A stretch of 38,658 nt of DNA from a bacterium. GTDB taxonomy: Bacteria; Myxococcota_A; Bradymonadia; Bradymonadales; Bradymonadaceae. The position numbers and the translations under genes are program-made. The stretch spans positions 1 through 38,658 of the forward strand of contig JAUIBR010000058.1 of assembly GCA_030427705.1 (NCBI GenBank). Reading direction: 5' to 3'. The notes beneath the pieces were generated by a model, which saw only the letters and a program-made list of their open reading frames with translations, ran no database searches and was not told the DNA's origin. Shown piece after piece: positions 16,379 to 24,901 of this stretch (positions are counted from its first letter, which is position 1; every line of letters begins with the position of its first letter).

Positions 16379-17693
16379 CGATTACTTCCTGTCCGGGTTG
16401 GAGAATGAAACTGTTCGGATCGGCATCTGCCGGAACACTCGCAAGATCTAGGTCGTGCGGCAAGAACCGATATCGCGGTCCGAAGTTCACAGCTTTGGTT
16501 ACATCGGGCGTAATCTTCACGCCGGTCTTGCCTTCCTGCCGCATCGAATCCGCGACATATCGCGCAAATTGCGCCAGCATCTTGGGATCGACTGCCATCG
16601 CCGACTGTTCGGGCTCGATATAGTCCAGCGGATTGATTTTCACGGGTTCTGTCTGCCCATCCCAGGTTGCATAGAACTTGGCGTGCACGTCGGAGTGCAC
16701 GGTCCTGAGCCACCATGAGTACACATGCCCATGCATATTCCACTTGGCGTCTCCGGCGTACGCATGATGGCGCAGCGGCAACAAGAGGTGGACTGCTGTG
16801 AACGCCGCAAACAATGCGGTCCACAGCTGAGGCGAACTCACACCCCCGTCGTCGATCTCTGGCGTGGTTCGGCCCAACATAGATTCAAGCGAGCGGCACC
16901 AAACCTCCGTCGTTGCAGGCGGGAGGCAGATTAGCAGCGTCAGCACCAACATCACCCACGGAATCGTTCCCAACCCGATGAAGGCGTAGTTGAACGCATG
17001 AAAGAAGACCAATGCGCCTACGGCGAGCTTGCGAGTCGGCGCAAACAGTAGGGCTGGGACAATGAATAGGTCGAATAGCATTCCGCCGACGGCAAATGCA
17101 GGTGGTATGCCGGGGGACGCGAATAGTGACGCCAGCGTTGGGTTCTGATTCTCGATCGTGACGAAGTAGGCAACGACATCACCGCTCAACCAGCGTTCAT
17201 CAAGCTTGATGACACCAGCGAAGAAGTAGACGACAAACACCAAGACCCGCAACGACCACAAGACTATCGTGGGAGTCGTCCGCCTCGCCGGCCCGCCCCC
17301 TAGTCTTGAATCCGCGGGCAAAAAGATGAAGAGGAGGAGCATCCAAGAGATCAGGTAGTCCAGATTGCCCCAGGTCGCCAGATCCAGAAAGAACACGTAC
17401 GACCATCCCAGCCAGAGGGCGACCGTCGCGAATCGATAGGCAATCCCAGCGGTGAACAAAAGCGCAAGTGGGATGAGCCCCATGTAGAGCGGTTCGATAT
17501 AGGCTCCAGGAAACTCCGGCAGCCAGCCGAACCCTGGGAAATCGAACAAGATCTGTGTGCGACTCAGGTACGAGATGTCGTTTGAGGCGAGGTACCAACC
17601 CAGACGAACCAACACTACGACACCCAATGCAATGCGGGTGAGCGCCAGAAATCCGTTCTCGACGGGCAGAAAGAGTGGATGAGATAAACGCAT
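16365..17693 (-). CDS. HTTM domain membrane protein, vitamin K-dependent gamma-carboxylase-like
   Basis: A 442-residue membrane protein. The first 300 residues hold about seven to eight hydrophobic segments. The signature YFFAGVIKLDERWLSG lines up with the AGVKKLD segment of the human carboxylase, and Lys163 takes the place of the lysine described as the active-site base (Lys218). The C-terminal 130 residues follow the family pattern WNMHGHVYSWWLRT then PLDYIEPEQ and ARYVADSMRQEGKTGVKI, like the soluble domain of bacterial HTTM proteins. I chose the ATG at 17693 (GGAAG two bases upstream); an in-frame extension to 17894 runs over the divergent lipoprotein gene. Actual carboxylase activity is not shown for most bacterial members. 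Confidence 0.88.
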   Translation of the reverse strand: MRLSHPLFLPVENGFLALTRIALGVVVLVRLGWYLASNDISYLSRTQILFDFPGFGWLPEFPGAYIEPLYMGLIPLALLFTAGIAYRFATVALWLGWSYVFFLDLATWGNLDYLISWMLLLFIFLPADSRLGGGPARRTTPTIVLWSLRVLVFVVYFFAGVIKLDERWLSGDVVAYFVTIENQNPTLASLFASPGIPPAFAVGGMLFDLFIVPALLFAPTRKLAVGALVFFHAFNYAFIGLGTIPWVMLVLTLLICLPPATTEVWCRSLESMLGRTTPEIDDGGVSSPQLWTALFAAFTAVHLLLPLRHHAYAGDAKWNMHGHVYSWWLRTVHSDVHAKFYATWDGQTEPVKINPLDYIEPEQSAMAVDPKMLAQFARYVADSMRQEGKTGVKITPDVTKAVNFGPRYRFLPHDLDLASVPADADPNSFILQPGQEVIDARD

Positions 17694-17732
17694 CACTTCC
17701 AAACAGAAACACGATCGTGTAGCGATACCGTA

Positions 17733-18290
17733 ATGCAATTCCTGACGAAAAGACACGCGATGATGGCCCTGTTTCTCGCCATTTGTGGCTGCGATAGCGC
17801 ACATCCGAGCCGCACAACTGTAACCGGCGTATTGGACGCCTGGGTTTACGGCGATTTTGGTGGCATCGCGAAAGCACACGTGGCTGGCACACAATCGTCC
17901 GAGTACTGCTCCGAGACGTTCGTCGGAGTGCTTGAAAATGAGCGGAAGAAACTCACCCAGGACCGTTGCGATGCGGTGAGCTCCATCAAAGCCGACACGG
18001 CGAAATCGTTGCCCGATGAGGCTCGGCTATTGGTACAGATTCAGCGCACCCTCTGTGAAGACAAGCAGACGACCTGTGTTTCGTACGCATCGAAACTACT
18101 TCGCAGCCAATTCGAAGCGACGCCTCGCCCCACGAGATATGAGGTCAAGAAGGTGATGGGTGATGAATCGACAGCCGTCGTCTATGTTGACCTCACGACC
18201 GCGAATGGTGTGCAGCATCGGGTCATCCAATTGAAGCCAATCGACGGGAAATGGCGAGTCACGCAAGGTCTCTTCAGCGAGCAAAAATGA
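17733..18290 (+). CDS. Small lipoprotein of unknown function
   Basis: A 185-residue protein with a short lipoprotein signal: Lys6/Arg7, a hydrophobic run and ICGC, with Cys20 the probable lipidation site. The start at 17733 gives the full signal; a downstream ATG pair at 17760 would leave no basic residues. The mature part contains three further cysteines (SEYC, DRCD, TLCEDKQTTC region) and a C-terminal segment (VVYVDLTTANGVQHRVIQL, then DGKWRV). That segment looks like the beta-sheet end of an NTF2-like/DUF4878-type fold, which is a weak resemblance. It is divergent from the HTTM gene across 39 bases. Its stop overlaps the start of the DHH gene (ATGA), so it is cotranscribed with it. Confidence 0.8.
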   Translation: MQFLTKRHAMMALFLAICGCDSAHPSRTTVTGVLDAWVYGDFGGIAKAHVAGTQSSEYCSETFVGVLENERKKLTQDRCDAVSSIKADTAKSLPDEARLLVQIQRTLCEDKQTTCVSYASKLLRSQFEATPRPTRYEVKKVMGDESTAVVYVDLTTANGVQHRVIQLKPIDGKWRVTQGLFSEQK

Positions 18291-19603
18291 AATACATCAT
18301 TACGCACTACAACGCCGACCTAGATGCTTTGGCCTGCCTGATTGCCGCGCAGCGCTTGTTTGGCGCGACTCCCCTGGGTGGGAGTATCGTGAGCCCGCCG
18401 GTAAAACGCTTTTTGGCGCTGCATAAGGACCGTTTTGCGCTGAAGCCGTTCCAAGAGGTCGATGCGTCCGACGTCGACGAACTGATCGTGGTCGACGTTC
18501 GTGATCAACGCCGGCTCAAGGAATTCCAACCCATCATTGATGCTGCGAAGACGATTCGGACCTATGACCACCACCCGGATAGTGAACATGATGTGAAGGG
18601 CGCTCCCGAAAAGGTCGAACCCGTCGGGGCATGTATCACGCTGCTTGTCGAAGAATTGGTCGAAGCCGGCTTCGAGATTGAGCCTGACGATGCGACATTG
18701 TTTTTGCTCGGCCTTTACTCTGACACCGGGAGGTTGAGTTACTCCAACACATTGCCGCGTGACGTGGCAGTGGCCGAGTTGCTTTTGCGAAGCGGTGCCA
18801 ACCTGAAGGTTGTGAACCGATATCTACGTCGCGAGTTTACGCCGGGTCAGGCGAAGCTTCTGGTCGAGATGATGAACACGGCCGAGGAAGAGAGCTTCGA
18901 TGCAGTAGAGGTCGCATTCGCGTCCGCTCGGGCTGAGAAGTTTGTGCGCGGCGTGGCTCCGGTCGTCCAGCAGGTCCTTGATCTAGGCGGGCACGACGCG
19001 ATCTTTGGCGTCGTTGAGTTCGAGAAGTCAAAGCGTGTTCAGATTATTGGTCGCAGCAGCGTCACCTATCTGGATGTTGGTGAAATCCTCTCGAAGTTTG
19101 GGGGCGGCGGACATCGCGGCGCGGCGGCGGCTATCCTGAAGAAGACCGACCTCGAAACCGTCATGGCCGACCTTCGGCAGACCATACGTGACTACCCGAT
19201 GACTCCTCGACGCGTCAGCGAGCTGATGTCATCGCCTGTGCACACGCTGCAACACGATGCAACGCTCGAGCAAGCGCAGGAACAGATGGCGAATTGGGTG
19301 ATTACCGGCGCTCCGGTCATGCGTGATGGTGAGTTGACTGGGGTGATCTCAATTCGTGACGTCCAACGCGCCGCGAAAGCCGACAAGCTTCATTTGCCGG
19401 TCGCAAGTCACATGACGCATCAGGTCACGTGCATCGACCACCACGAACCCGTCGAAGACACACTAGAGCTCATGACAGCCGAGGATATCGGCCGGCTGCC
19501 TGTCACCCGCGATGGAGAAATTGTGGGGATTATCACCCGCACGGACCTGCTCAGAGAGCTCTACATGCGGGAAGCTGACGAAAGTGAAATCGCAGCCGAT
19601 TAG
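18287..19603 (+). CDS. DHH family phosphoesterase with DHHA1 and paired CBS domains
   Basis: A 438-residue protein. The DHH motifs are complete: HYNADLDA (His7, Asp11, Asp13), VVDVRD (Asp70), DHHPD (94-98) and LYSDTGRLSYSNT (about 147). These residues bind two metal ions in NrnA/RecJ-type phosphodiesterases. The DHHA1 substrate module has GGGGHRGAA (about 280). Two CBS repeats follow (roughly 313-370 and 378-430), usually sensors of adenine nucleotides. This order matches the N-terminal half of CBS-DHH-poly(A)-polymerase fusions, but the nucleotidyltransferase part is absent and the gene ends cleanly. A short-oligonucleotide or cyclic-dinucleotide phosphodiesterase is the likeliest role. The ATG at 18287 overlaps the lipoprotein stop; the TAG overlaps the stop of a convergent small gene. 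Confidence 0.92.
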   Translation: MKYIITHYNADLDALACLIAAQRLFGATPLGGSIVSPPVKRFLALHKDRFALKPFQEVDASDVDELIVVDVRDQRRLKEFQPIIDAAKTIRTYDHHPDSEHDVKGAPEKVEPVGACITLLVEELVEAGFEIEPDDATLFLLGLYSDTGRLSYSNTLPRDVAVAELLLRSGANLKVVNRYLRREFTPGQAKLLVEMMNTAEEESFDAVEVAFASARAEKFVRGVAPVVQQVLDLGGHDAIFGVVEFEKSKRVQIIGRSSVTYLDVGEILSKFGGGGHRGAAAAILKKTDLETVMADLRQTIRDYPMTPRRVSELMSSPVHTLQHDATLEQAQEQMANWVITGAPVMRDGELTGVISIRDVQRAAKADKLHLPVASHMTHQVTCIDHHEPVEDTLELMTAEDIGRLPVTRDGEIVGIITRTDLLRELYMREADESEIAAD

Positions 19604-19746
19604 TTGGCGACTTCCAGGGCGATGAACACGCCGAGCAGAAGCACCCCAATCACAACCAGCAGGTAGATGAAGTTCTTCGACTTCTCGTCCAGCTCTTCAG
19701 GTTGTGATCCGCCATTTCCCTTCTTCTTTCTACGTTTCTTAGCCAT
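19600..19746 (-). CDS. 48-residue single-span membrane protein
   Basis: A short frame from ATG 19744-19746 to TAA 19600-19602. The product starts with a very basic cluster (MAKKRRKKKGNGG) and continues through an acidic linker (PEELDEKSK) into one hydrophobic helix (FIYLLVVIGVLLLGVFIALEV). GAGAG precedes the ATG by seven bases, and the start is 9 bases after the deoxynucleoside kinase stop on the same strand. The positive-inside arrangement places the N-terminus in the cytoplasm. Its TAA shares bases with the TAG of the convergent DHH gene (TTAG). The composition, ribosome site and exact fit between neighbours argue for a genuine gene; the function is unknown. Confidence 0.75.
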   Translation of the reverse strand: MAKKRRKKKGNGGSQPEELDEKSKNFIYLLVVIGVLLLGVFIALEVAN

Positions 19747-19755
19747 TGGATTCTC

Positions 19756-20436
19756 TCATTCCTCGCCAGGAGGCAGCGCAAAAGGAAGTTCATTCGATTC
19801 CGGAAGACCGTGCTGAAAGAACTCGCGAATCTCTTCGAGGAAGCGCGTTCGCTCTTCACCTCGGCGGAAATCGCGGTCTGTGACATCGATCTTCAGGATG
19901 TCCATGTCGTACTTTCTAGACGCGACCAAGTCGAACGTGTCGTAGTAGGAGTTCAACCCCCGCAAAAAGTCAGCGGTAATGCCGCTCTCTTCTTCGCGAC
20001 CCCGCTCAGAAATGCGCCGCAAGAGCACATTTACATCCGGGGTATGAAGGAAGATGACTTTATCGGGCTGCCGAACACCTTCATTGAACCGTTTGAAGTA
20101 GTCGAAATACAAATCGAGCTCGTTGTCGCTCATGTTGCCCAAGCCATGCAGATACTTCGCGAAGACTTCAGGGTCTTCGATGAGCGTGCGGTCTTGGACG
20201 CACCCACCGCCGAGGCGATCGATGCTCTTATGATGCTCCACACGCGCCAGAAGGAACTCCATCTGTAGCGTGAAGCTCCACCGTTTCATGTCGCCGTAGT
20301 ATTCCTTGAGGAATCGGTTCTCGACGACTGGTTCGTGGAACAGCTCGAACCCAAAATGTCGCGCAATCAGCTTCGCGGCCGTGCTTTTGCCAGCACCGAT
20401 ATTTCCCGCCATTGCTACGAATAGTTTGGGCTGCAT
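19756..20436 (-). CDS. Deoxynucleoside kinase family protein
   Basis: A 226-residue kinase predicted to phosphorylate deoxynucleosides (deoxyadenosine/deoxyguanosine type) for nucleotide salvage. It has the P-loop GNIGAGKS (11-18), the substrate segment FHEPVVEN, the DR(S/T) motif in VQDRTLIEDPEVFAKYL and the lid arginines in RRISERGREEESGI. Its length is typical of bacterial dAK/dGK enzymes. GAGAA lies upstream of the ATG at 20436. It sits between an MFS transporter gene (68 bases upstream, same strand) and the 48-residue membrane gene (9 bases downstream), suggesting one transcript. Confidence 0.92.
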   Translation of the reverse strand: MQPKLFVAMAGNIGAGKSTAAKLIARHFGFELFHEPVVENRFLKEYYGDMKRWSFTLQMEFLLARVEHHKSIDRLGGGCVQDRTLIEDPEVFAKYLHGLGNMSDNELDLYFDYFKRFNEGVRQPDKVIFLHTPDVNVLLRRISERGREEESGITADFLRGLNSYYDTFDLVASRKYDMDILKIDVTDRDFRRGEERTRFLEEIREFFQHGLPESNELPFALPPGEE

Positions 20437-20503
20437 GTGATTCTCAGTCCGTCTAAAGGCGGCAGTCTAACGCACGCAAAGGAGGGTGTGTAGTGGCTTT
20501 TCG

Positions 20504-21658
20504 TCAGCGTTTCATGCGGCTGCTGACCATCGCGACGACGGCACCTAGAAACACTGCGAACTCAAGCCCACCCGCGGCAGTAAACAAGGTGACTGTGTCC
20601 GAATGGTCAACCACCCAACCGGAGATACCGTTTCCTGCAGCTGCGCCCAAGCCAAAGACAACGACGTAGAGGAGGCTCTGCGCTGTCCCGCGGTGGCGTG
20701 GAGCGACGAACGCATCAAGGGCTTCCATGATGCAAAGGAAGTACGCGCCAAAACTCAACCCGTGGATGGTCTGGAGCGCGATTAACATCATTGGAGATGT
20801 GGCTTGCGCGCTGAACACCCATCGCAACATGGTGAGTCCCACCGTGGCTGCAAAAACAAGGTGATAACCGGTCTTGCGGATGAAGCGAGTGCCAAAACGC
20901 ATGATCACAACTTCGACCAGAATTCCTGCGGCGACCGCGAGTCCCGGCACATAGGCCGGGAAGCGTTTTTCTTCGCAAAGGAAGACCAAGAAGAGGTTGT
21001 AGGGGGCCTGCGACATCCAATGCAGAAACCAAAGTGTCCCAAGCAATACCAGGGGAACCCACTTGGTCGTTCCTTCCTGGCTGACCGAATCGGATTCCAC
21101 GTGTCGTGCGCCACGGGCAAACTGAATGCTCATGGCCCCCGCGGTCATGAGAACGAAAAAGACGAGCGGGCTGAGGCCTGCCAACTCGGCGTGACCGAGG
21201 CGCCATCCAACGATTCCGAAGCCAATCGCCGCGATTCCAAACCCCACGGAACCCCACATTCGCGTGGGTCCGAACCGCTCCGCACCGTGTTTATGGATGG
21301 TGTGCGTATCCAAGAGCGGCAGGACCGCGCCTGCTGTGAGACCAAGAAGGATCAACGCAGCACTGAATGCCCAATCCACTTTCACGAATCCGATGGCCGC
21401 GAGGGCAGGGATCGAGGCCAGTGCCAGTGCCCGCGTAAGGCGCAGGTGCATGTGGCGACGATCGGCGACGATGCCCCATGCAGGCATCGAAATTGACCGG
21501 CTTACGGCGAATCCCGCAAACAGCATTCCGGCGGAGGTCGCAGACCAACCCACGCTGGTTAGATACCGAGGCAGGTAGGTGAACACGAACTGGCCCGCCA
21601 AAATGAAAAAGTAGGCAGCCGAAATGGGTAGGATTTGCGATACTCGGGACATCCGCAT
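20504..21658 (-). CDS. MFS transporter, HcaT/MFS_1-like group
   Basis: A 384-residue protein with about twelve hydrophobic helices. The pattern AYFFILAGQFVFTYLPRYL, then PLLDTHTIHKHG and FGPTRMWGSVGFG, matches the layout of the E. coli HcaT-type permeases and related sugar or nucleoside symporters. The cytosolic loop between helices 2 and 3 is reduced to WGIVADRRHMHLR. The substrate is not readable; the cotranscribed deoxynucleoside kinase makes a nucleoside a reasonable guess. The start (ATG 21658, with another ATG at 21652) is only 20 bases from the divergent unknown gene, so its promoter must lie within that gene's 5' coding region. Confidence 0.87.
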   Translation of the reverse strand: MRMSRVSQILPISAAYFFILAGQFVFTYLPRYLTSVGWSATSAGMLFAGFAVSRSISMPAWGIVADRRHMHLRLTRALALASIPALAAIGFVKVDWAFSAALILLGLTAGAVLPLLDTHTIHKHGAERFGPTRMWGSVGFGIAAIGFGIVGWRLGHAELAGLSPLVFFVLMTAGAMSIQFARGARHVESDSVSQEGTTKWVPLVLLGTLWFLHWMSQAPYNLFLVFLCEEKRFPAYVPGLAVAAGILVEVVIMRFGTRFIRKTGYHLVFAATVGLTMLRWVFSAQATSPMMLIALQTIHGLSFGAYFLCIMEALDAFVAPRHRGTAQSLLYVVVFGLGAAAGNGISGWVVDHSDTVTLFTAAGGLEFAVFLGAVVAMVSSRMKR

Positions 21659-21678
21659 CTGCGCACCAAACGAGACAC

Positions 21679-22368
21679 ATGTCTTCTAACGGATCCGAAA
21701 TCGAAAACATAGGGCTGCCGCAACGATCACGGCGAAGTCGAGTCACGCGTGCGGTGCAGCGAGCGGGCGCATTGGTACGTCCGAAAGACCGAGCGACGCA
21801 GATAATCAGTCAAGCTTCGCACATCGCTCGTGGCGCGCTTCAGTGGGGGCTCGATCGGCAAAAGGCGGAGCGAGTTCAGACTGGGATGACCTGGATCGCC
21901 AATCGAGCATTGGCCGCGAGCTTCAAAACCGATCCCACGGCGAAAGTGATTTTCGAGCTAATGGTCGCCGCAGAGGAAGCGCAGCCCGACGCGCTACGCT
22001 CGATCCTAACCTCCGCGCAGCGAACACAGGTCAAGACGGCCAAAGTCGTCGAGGCGCTCTTGTTTCGAGACGATGAAGAAGAACAACGTGATTGTTTTCA
22101 CGACGCTCGCCGCAGTTTCGAGGACATGCTCAGAGATCTTGGCCGCCTTTCTGCTCAAGACGACGCGATCGAACGCGTGTGGGCAGCCGCGTCTGAGGGA
22201 GCTGGATTCGGCTCGGGCTTGGTGCAAGCACCGGCAGTTGACCTAAAACACCCGGCCGTGAAAGTGATGTCCCTTAGTCTGACGTTGGCTTTTAATGCGT
22301 TCGTCAGCCGTGTCGCCATCGAGGCGCTCCCGGACGCGGTGGAATCACTCGCTAGATTCGTCGAATAG
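21679..22368 (+). CDS. Hypothetical protein, mostly alpha-helical
   Basis: A 229-residue protein that I do not recognise. The first 50 residues are basic and Arg-rich (RSRRSRVTRAVQRAG, LVRPKDRA). The remainder reads as amphipathic helices with many Ala, Asp and Glu residues (FELMVAAEEAQPDALRSIL, VEALLFRDDEEEQRDCF). It ends with a more hydrophobic helix (VMSLSLTLAFNAFVSRVAIEAL). No signal peptide, catalytic motif or clear membrane anchor is visible. GAGAC precedes the ATG at close range. It is divergent from the MFS gene and lies about 155 bases before lon on the same strand. Confidence 0.75.
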   Translation: MSSNGSEIENIGLPQRSRRSRVTRAVQRAGALVRPKDRATQIISQASHIARGALQWGLDRQKAERVQTGMTWIANRALAASFKTDPTAKVIFELMVAAEEAQPDALRSILTSAQRTQVKTAKVVEALLFRDDEEEQRDCFHDARRSFEDMLRDLGRLSAQDDAIERVWAAASEGAGFGSGLVQAPAVDLKHPAVKVMSLSLTLAFNAFVSRVAIEALPDAVESLARFVE

Positions 22369-22524
22369 CTGCGGCTGATGTGGGATTAACCCGCTTGGTT
22401 CGATTGGTTAAATAGACAGGGGGAATTCAATCTACTTCAGTTGCCAAATTTATGATTCTGCGGGATACAAAGGCCAACACAGCAGCACAATGTTGTGGAG
22501 TCCCCAACGTCAGGATTCCTAGAA
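22369..22524 (+). promoter_or_regulatory. Leader region of lon
   Basis: A 156-base non-coding stretch, AT-richer than its neighbours. TTGCCA at 22441-22446 resembles a -35 box, with GATACA 17 bases later as a weak -10. No CIRCE element (TTAGCACTC inverted repeat) and no convincing terminator for the upstream gene were seen. An in-frame GTG at 22495 could extend Lon by ten residues, but the ATG at 22525, with AGGA upstream, fits the family better. Confidence 0.3.
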
Positions 22525-24894
22525 ATGTCCGAAGAAACGACTTCACGTGTGCAGGAATACTCGATTCTGCCACTGCGAAATACGGTTCTCTTTCCACAAG
22601 TTGTGGTCCCATTAGCGGTTGGCCGAACCAAGAGTGTTCGGCTGATTGAAGACGCCGTACAAAGCGAAAAACCAATCGCAATTCTCACGCAAAAGAACCC
22701 CGATGAGGATGACCCGAGTGTGGACGATCTGTACCACGTCGGCACCGTCGCTCGGATTCTGAAGGTCGTGAAGATCGCGAGTGACAACTATAGCGTCATT
22801 ATTCAGGGCCAATCACGCATTCGACTCAACGAGCTGAACCAGGAAGAGCCGTTCTTCTCTGGCGATTTCGACCACCTCGACGAGGAAGAGCTCGCTGGCA
22901 CTGACCAGGTGGAGATCGAAGCGTTGTTCATGAACTTGAAGAGCACCGCGAAACAGGTGGTTAAGTTCATCCCAGAGATGCCGAAAGAAGCCAGCCAAAT
23001 GGTTGATGGGGTGAATGACCCAGGCCAGTTGTGCGACTTCGTTGCGGCAAACATGGACATTTCCACCGAAGAAAAGCAGGCAATCCTGGAGACGGTCAAT
23101 CTCAAGGAACGTCTCAAAACGGTTGTGACCCTGTTGGCGCGACAGCTCGAAGTCTTGCGGGTTTCCGACAAGATTCAGAGCCAGATCAAAGAAGAAATCG
23201 ATAAGAATCAGCGTGAGTACTACCTGCGCCAGCAGCTCAAAGCGATTAAGGAGCAGCTTGGCGAGCTCGATGGCGAAGTCGGCGACCTTGATGACCTCGC
23301 CTTGGCTATCGAAGAGGCTGACCTGCCAGACGAAGTTCTGGAGGTTGGTCGCAAGCAGCTCAAGCGCCTGCGCATGATGCAGCCCGCATCCAGCGAATAT
23401 GGCGTAACGCGGACGTATTTGGAAACCTTGCTCGATATCCCTTGGCGCGTCAGCACTGAGGACCACCTCGATATCCGAGAAGCTCAGAATATCCTCGACG
23501 AAGACCACTACGACCTCGAGAAGGTTAAGAAGCGTATCGTCGAATATCTGGCTGTGCGTAAGCTCAAAGACGACATGAAGGGGCCAATCCTATGCTTGGT
23601 TGGCCCTCCTGGTGTCGGTAAGACGAGCCTTGGCCGTTCCGTGGCCCGTGCGCTGGGTCGCAAGTTCGTGCGTATCTCGCTTGGTGGTGTGCATGACGAA
23701 TCCGAGATTCGTGGCCACCGTCGTACGTATGTGGGTGCATTGCCGGGGCGTATCGTGCAGGCGATGCGCAAGGCTGGAACCAACAACCCAGTGTTCATGC
23801 TCGACGAGATCGACAAGGTCGGTCGCGATTTCCGCGGTGACCCATCGGCGGCATTGCTCGAGGTTTTGGACCCCGAGCAAAACCACAACTTCAGCGACCA
23901 TTATCTGGAGATTCCAGTCGACCTTTCGAACGTCTTGTTCGTGGCGACGGCGAACATGCTCGACCCCATTTCGGCTCCATTGCGAGACCGCATGGATGTC
24001 ATCGAGATTCCTGGATACACGGCGCAAGACAAACGTCATATCTGCCGGCGCTACCTCATTCCGAAGCAGCTTGAAGGGCATGGTATCAGCGAAGACAACG
24101 TCATCATCGACGATGAGGCGCTGGATATCATTATCCGAAGCCACACGCGTGAGGCTGGTGTCCGTAACCTCGACCGCCGTATCGCAGATATCTGCCGCGG
24201 TGTTGCCGTTCAGGTGGCCGAAGCGCTGTCTGCCAAAGAGCATGACGAGGAAGCCGAAGACGTCAAAATCACGATCACGAAAGATAATCTCGACACCTTC
24301 TTGGGACCCGAGAAATACCAGTTCGAGGTCGCGCAACGTACGTCACAACCTGGCGTCGCGACCGGTCTGGCCTGGACGGCTGCCGGCGGCGATATCCTGT
24401 TCATCGAGGCCACCAAGATGCAAGGGAAGGGCGAGCTCGTTCTGACCGGTCAGCTTGGCGATGTGATGAAAGAGTCGGTTCGCGCCGCACTTTCGTACAT
24501 CCGAACCAACGTCGAACGGTTCGATATCGACCCGAACTTCATGAAAACGAACGACATCCACCTGCACGTGCCAGCGGGCGCGATTCCGAAGGATGGACCG
24601 TCGGCCGGTATCACGATGTTCATCGCGTTGTTGAGCTTGCTCTCGGGCATCAAGGTTCGAAGCGATGTTGCGATGACGGGTGAGATTACGCTTCGCGGAA
24701 ACGTGCTGCCTGTGGGTGGTATCAAAGAGAAAGTCCTCGCCGCACACCGTTCCGGTATCAAGCGGGTGATTCTGCCCGAGCGAAACCGCAAGGACCTCAT
24801 CGATGTGTCGGAAGACATTCAAGAAGAACTCGAGTTCTTCTTCGTAGAAGACGTGTCGAACCTTCCGGAGCTCGTGCTCGAAGAACAAGAGTAG
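22525..24894 (+). CDS. lon: ATP-dependent protease Lon
   Basis: A 789-residue cytosolic AAA+ protease that degrades misfolded and selected regulatory proteins. It contains the N-terminal LON substrate domain (YSILPLRNTVLFPQVVVPL), a coiled central region (SQIKEEIDKNQREYYLRQQLKAIKEQ) and an AAA+ module with Walker A GPPGVGKT (about 360) and Walker B PVFMLDEIDK. The C-terminal protease domain carries catalytic Ser693 in PKDGPSAGIT and Lys736 in GIKEKVLAAHRSG. The 43-residue Ser-Lys spacing equals that of E. coli Lon. Full length, no missing residues. A LOG-family gene follows after 7 bases. Confidence 0.98.
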   Translation: MSEETTSRVQEYSILPLRNTVLFPQVVVPLAVGRTKSVRLIEDAVQSEKPIAILTQKNPDEDDPSVDDLYHVGTVARILKVVKIASDNYSVIIQGQSRIRLNELNQEEPFFSGDFDHLDEEELAGTDQVEIEALFMNLKSTAKQVVKFIPEMPKEASQMVDGVNDPGQLCDFVAANMDISTEEKQAILETVNLKERLKTVVTLLARQLEVLRVSDKIQSQIKEEIDKNQREYYLRQQLKAIKEQLGELDGEVGDLDDLALAIEEADLPDEVLEVGRKQLKRLRMMQPASSEYGVTRTYLETLLDIPWRVSTEDHLDIREAQNILDEDHYDLEKVKKRIVEYLAVRKLKDDMKGPILCLVGPPGVGKTSLGRSVARALGRKFVRISLGGVHDESEIRGHRRTYVGALPGRIVQAMRKAGTNNPVFMLDEIDKVGRDFRGDPSAALLEVLDPEQNHNFSDHYLEIPVDLSNVLFVATANMLDPISAPLRDRMDVIEIPGYTAQDKRHICRRYLIPKQLEGHGISEDNVIIDDEALDIIIRSHTREAGVRNLDRRIADICRGVAVQVAEALSAKEHDEEAEDVKITITKDNLDTFLGPEKYQFEVAQRTSQPGVATGLAWTAAGGDILFIEATKMQGKGELVLTGQLGDVMKESVRAALSYIRTNVERFDIDPNFMKTNDIHLHVPAGAIPKDGPSAGITMFIALLSLLSGIKVRSDVAMTGEITLRGNVLPVGGIKEKVLAAHRSGIKRVILPERNRKDLIDVSEDIQEELEFFFVEDVSNLPELVLEEQE

Positions 24895-24901
24895 GGTCGA
24901 C

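Noticed and set aside
17694-17894. N-terminal extension of the HTTM protein
   Set aside because: It would overlap the divergent lipoprotein gene and place a polar, Cys-rich stretch before the first membrane helix; ATG 17693 has a proper ribosome site.
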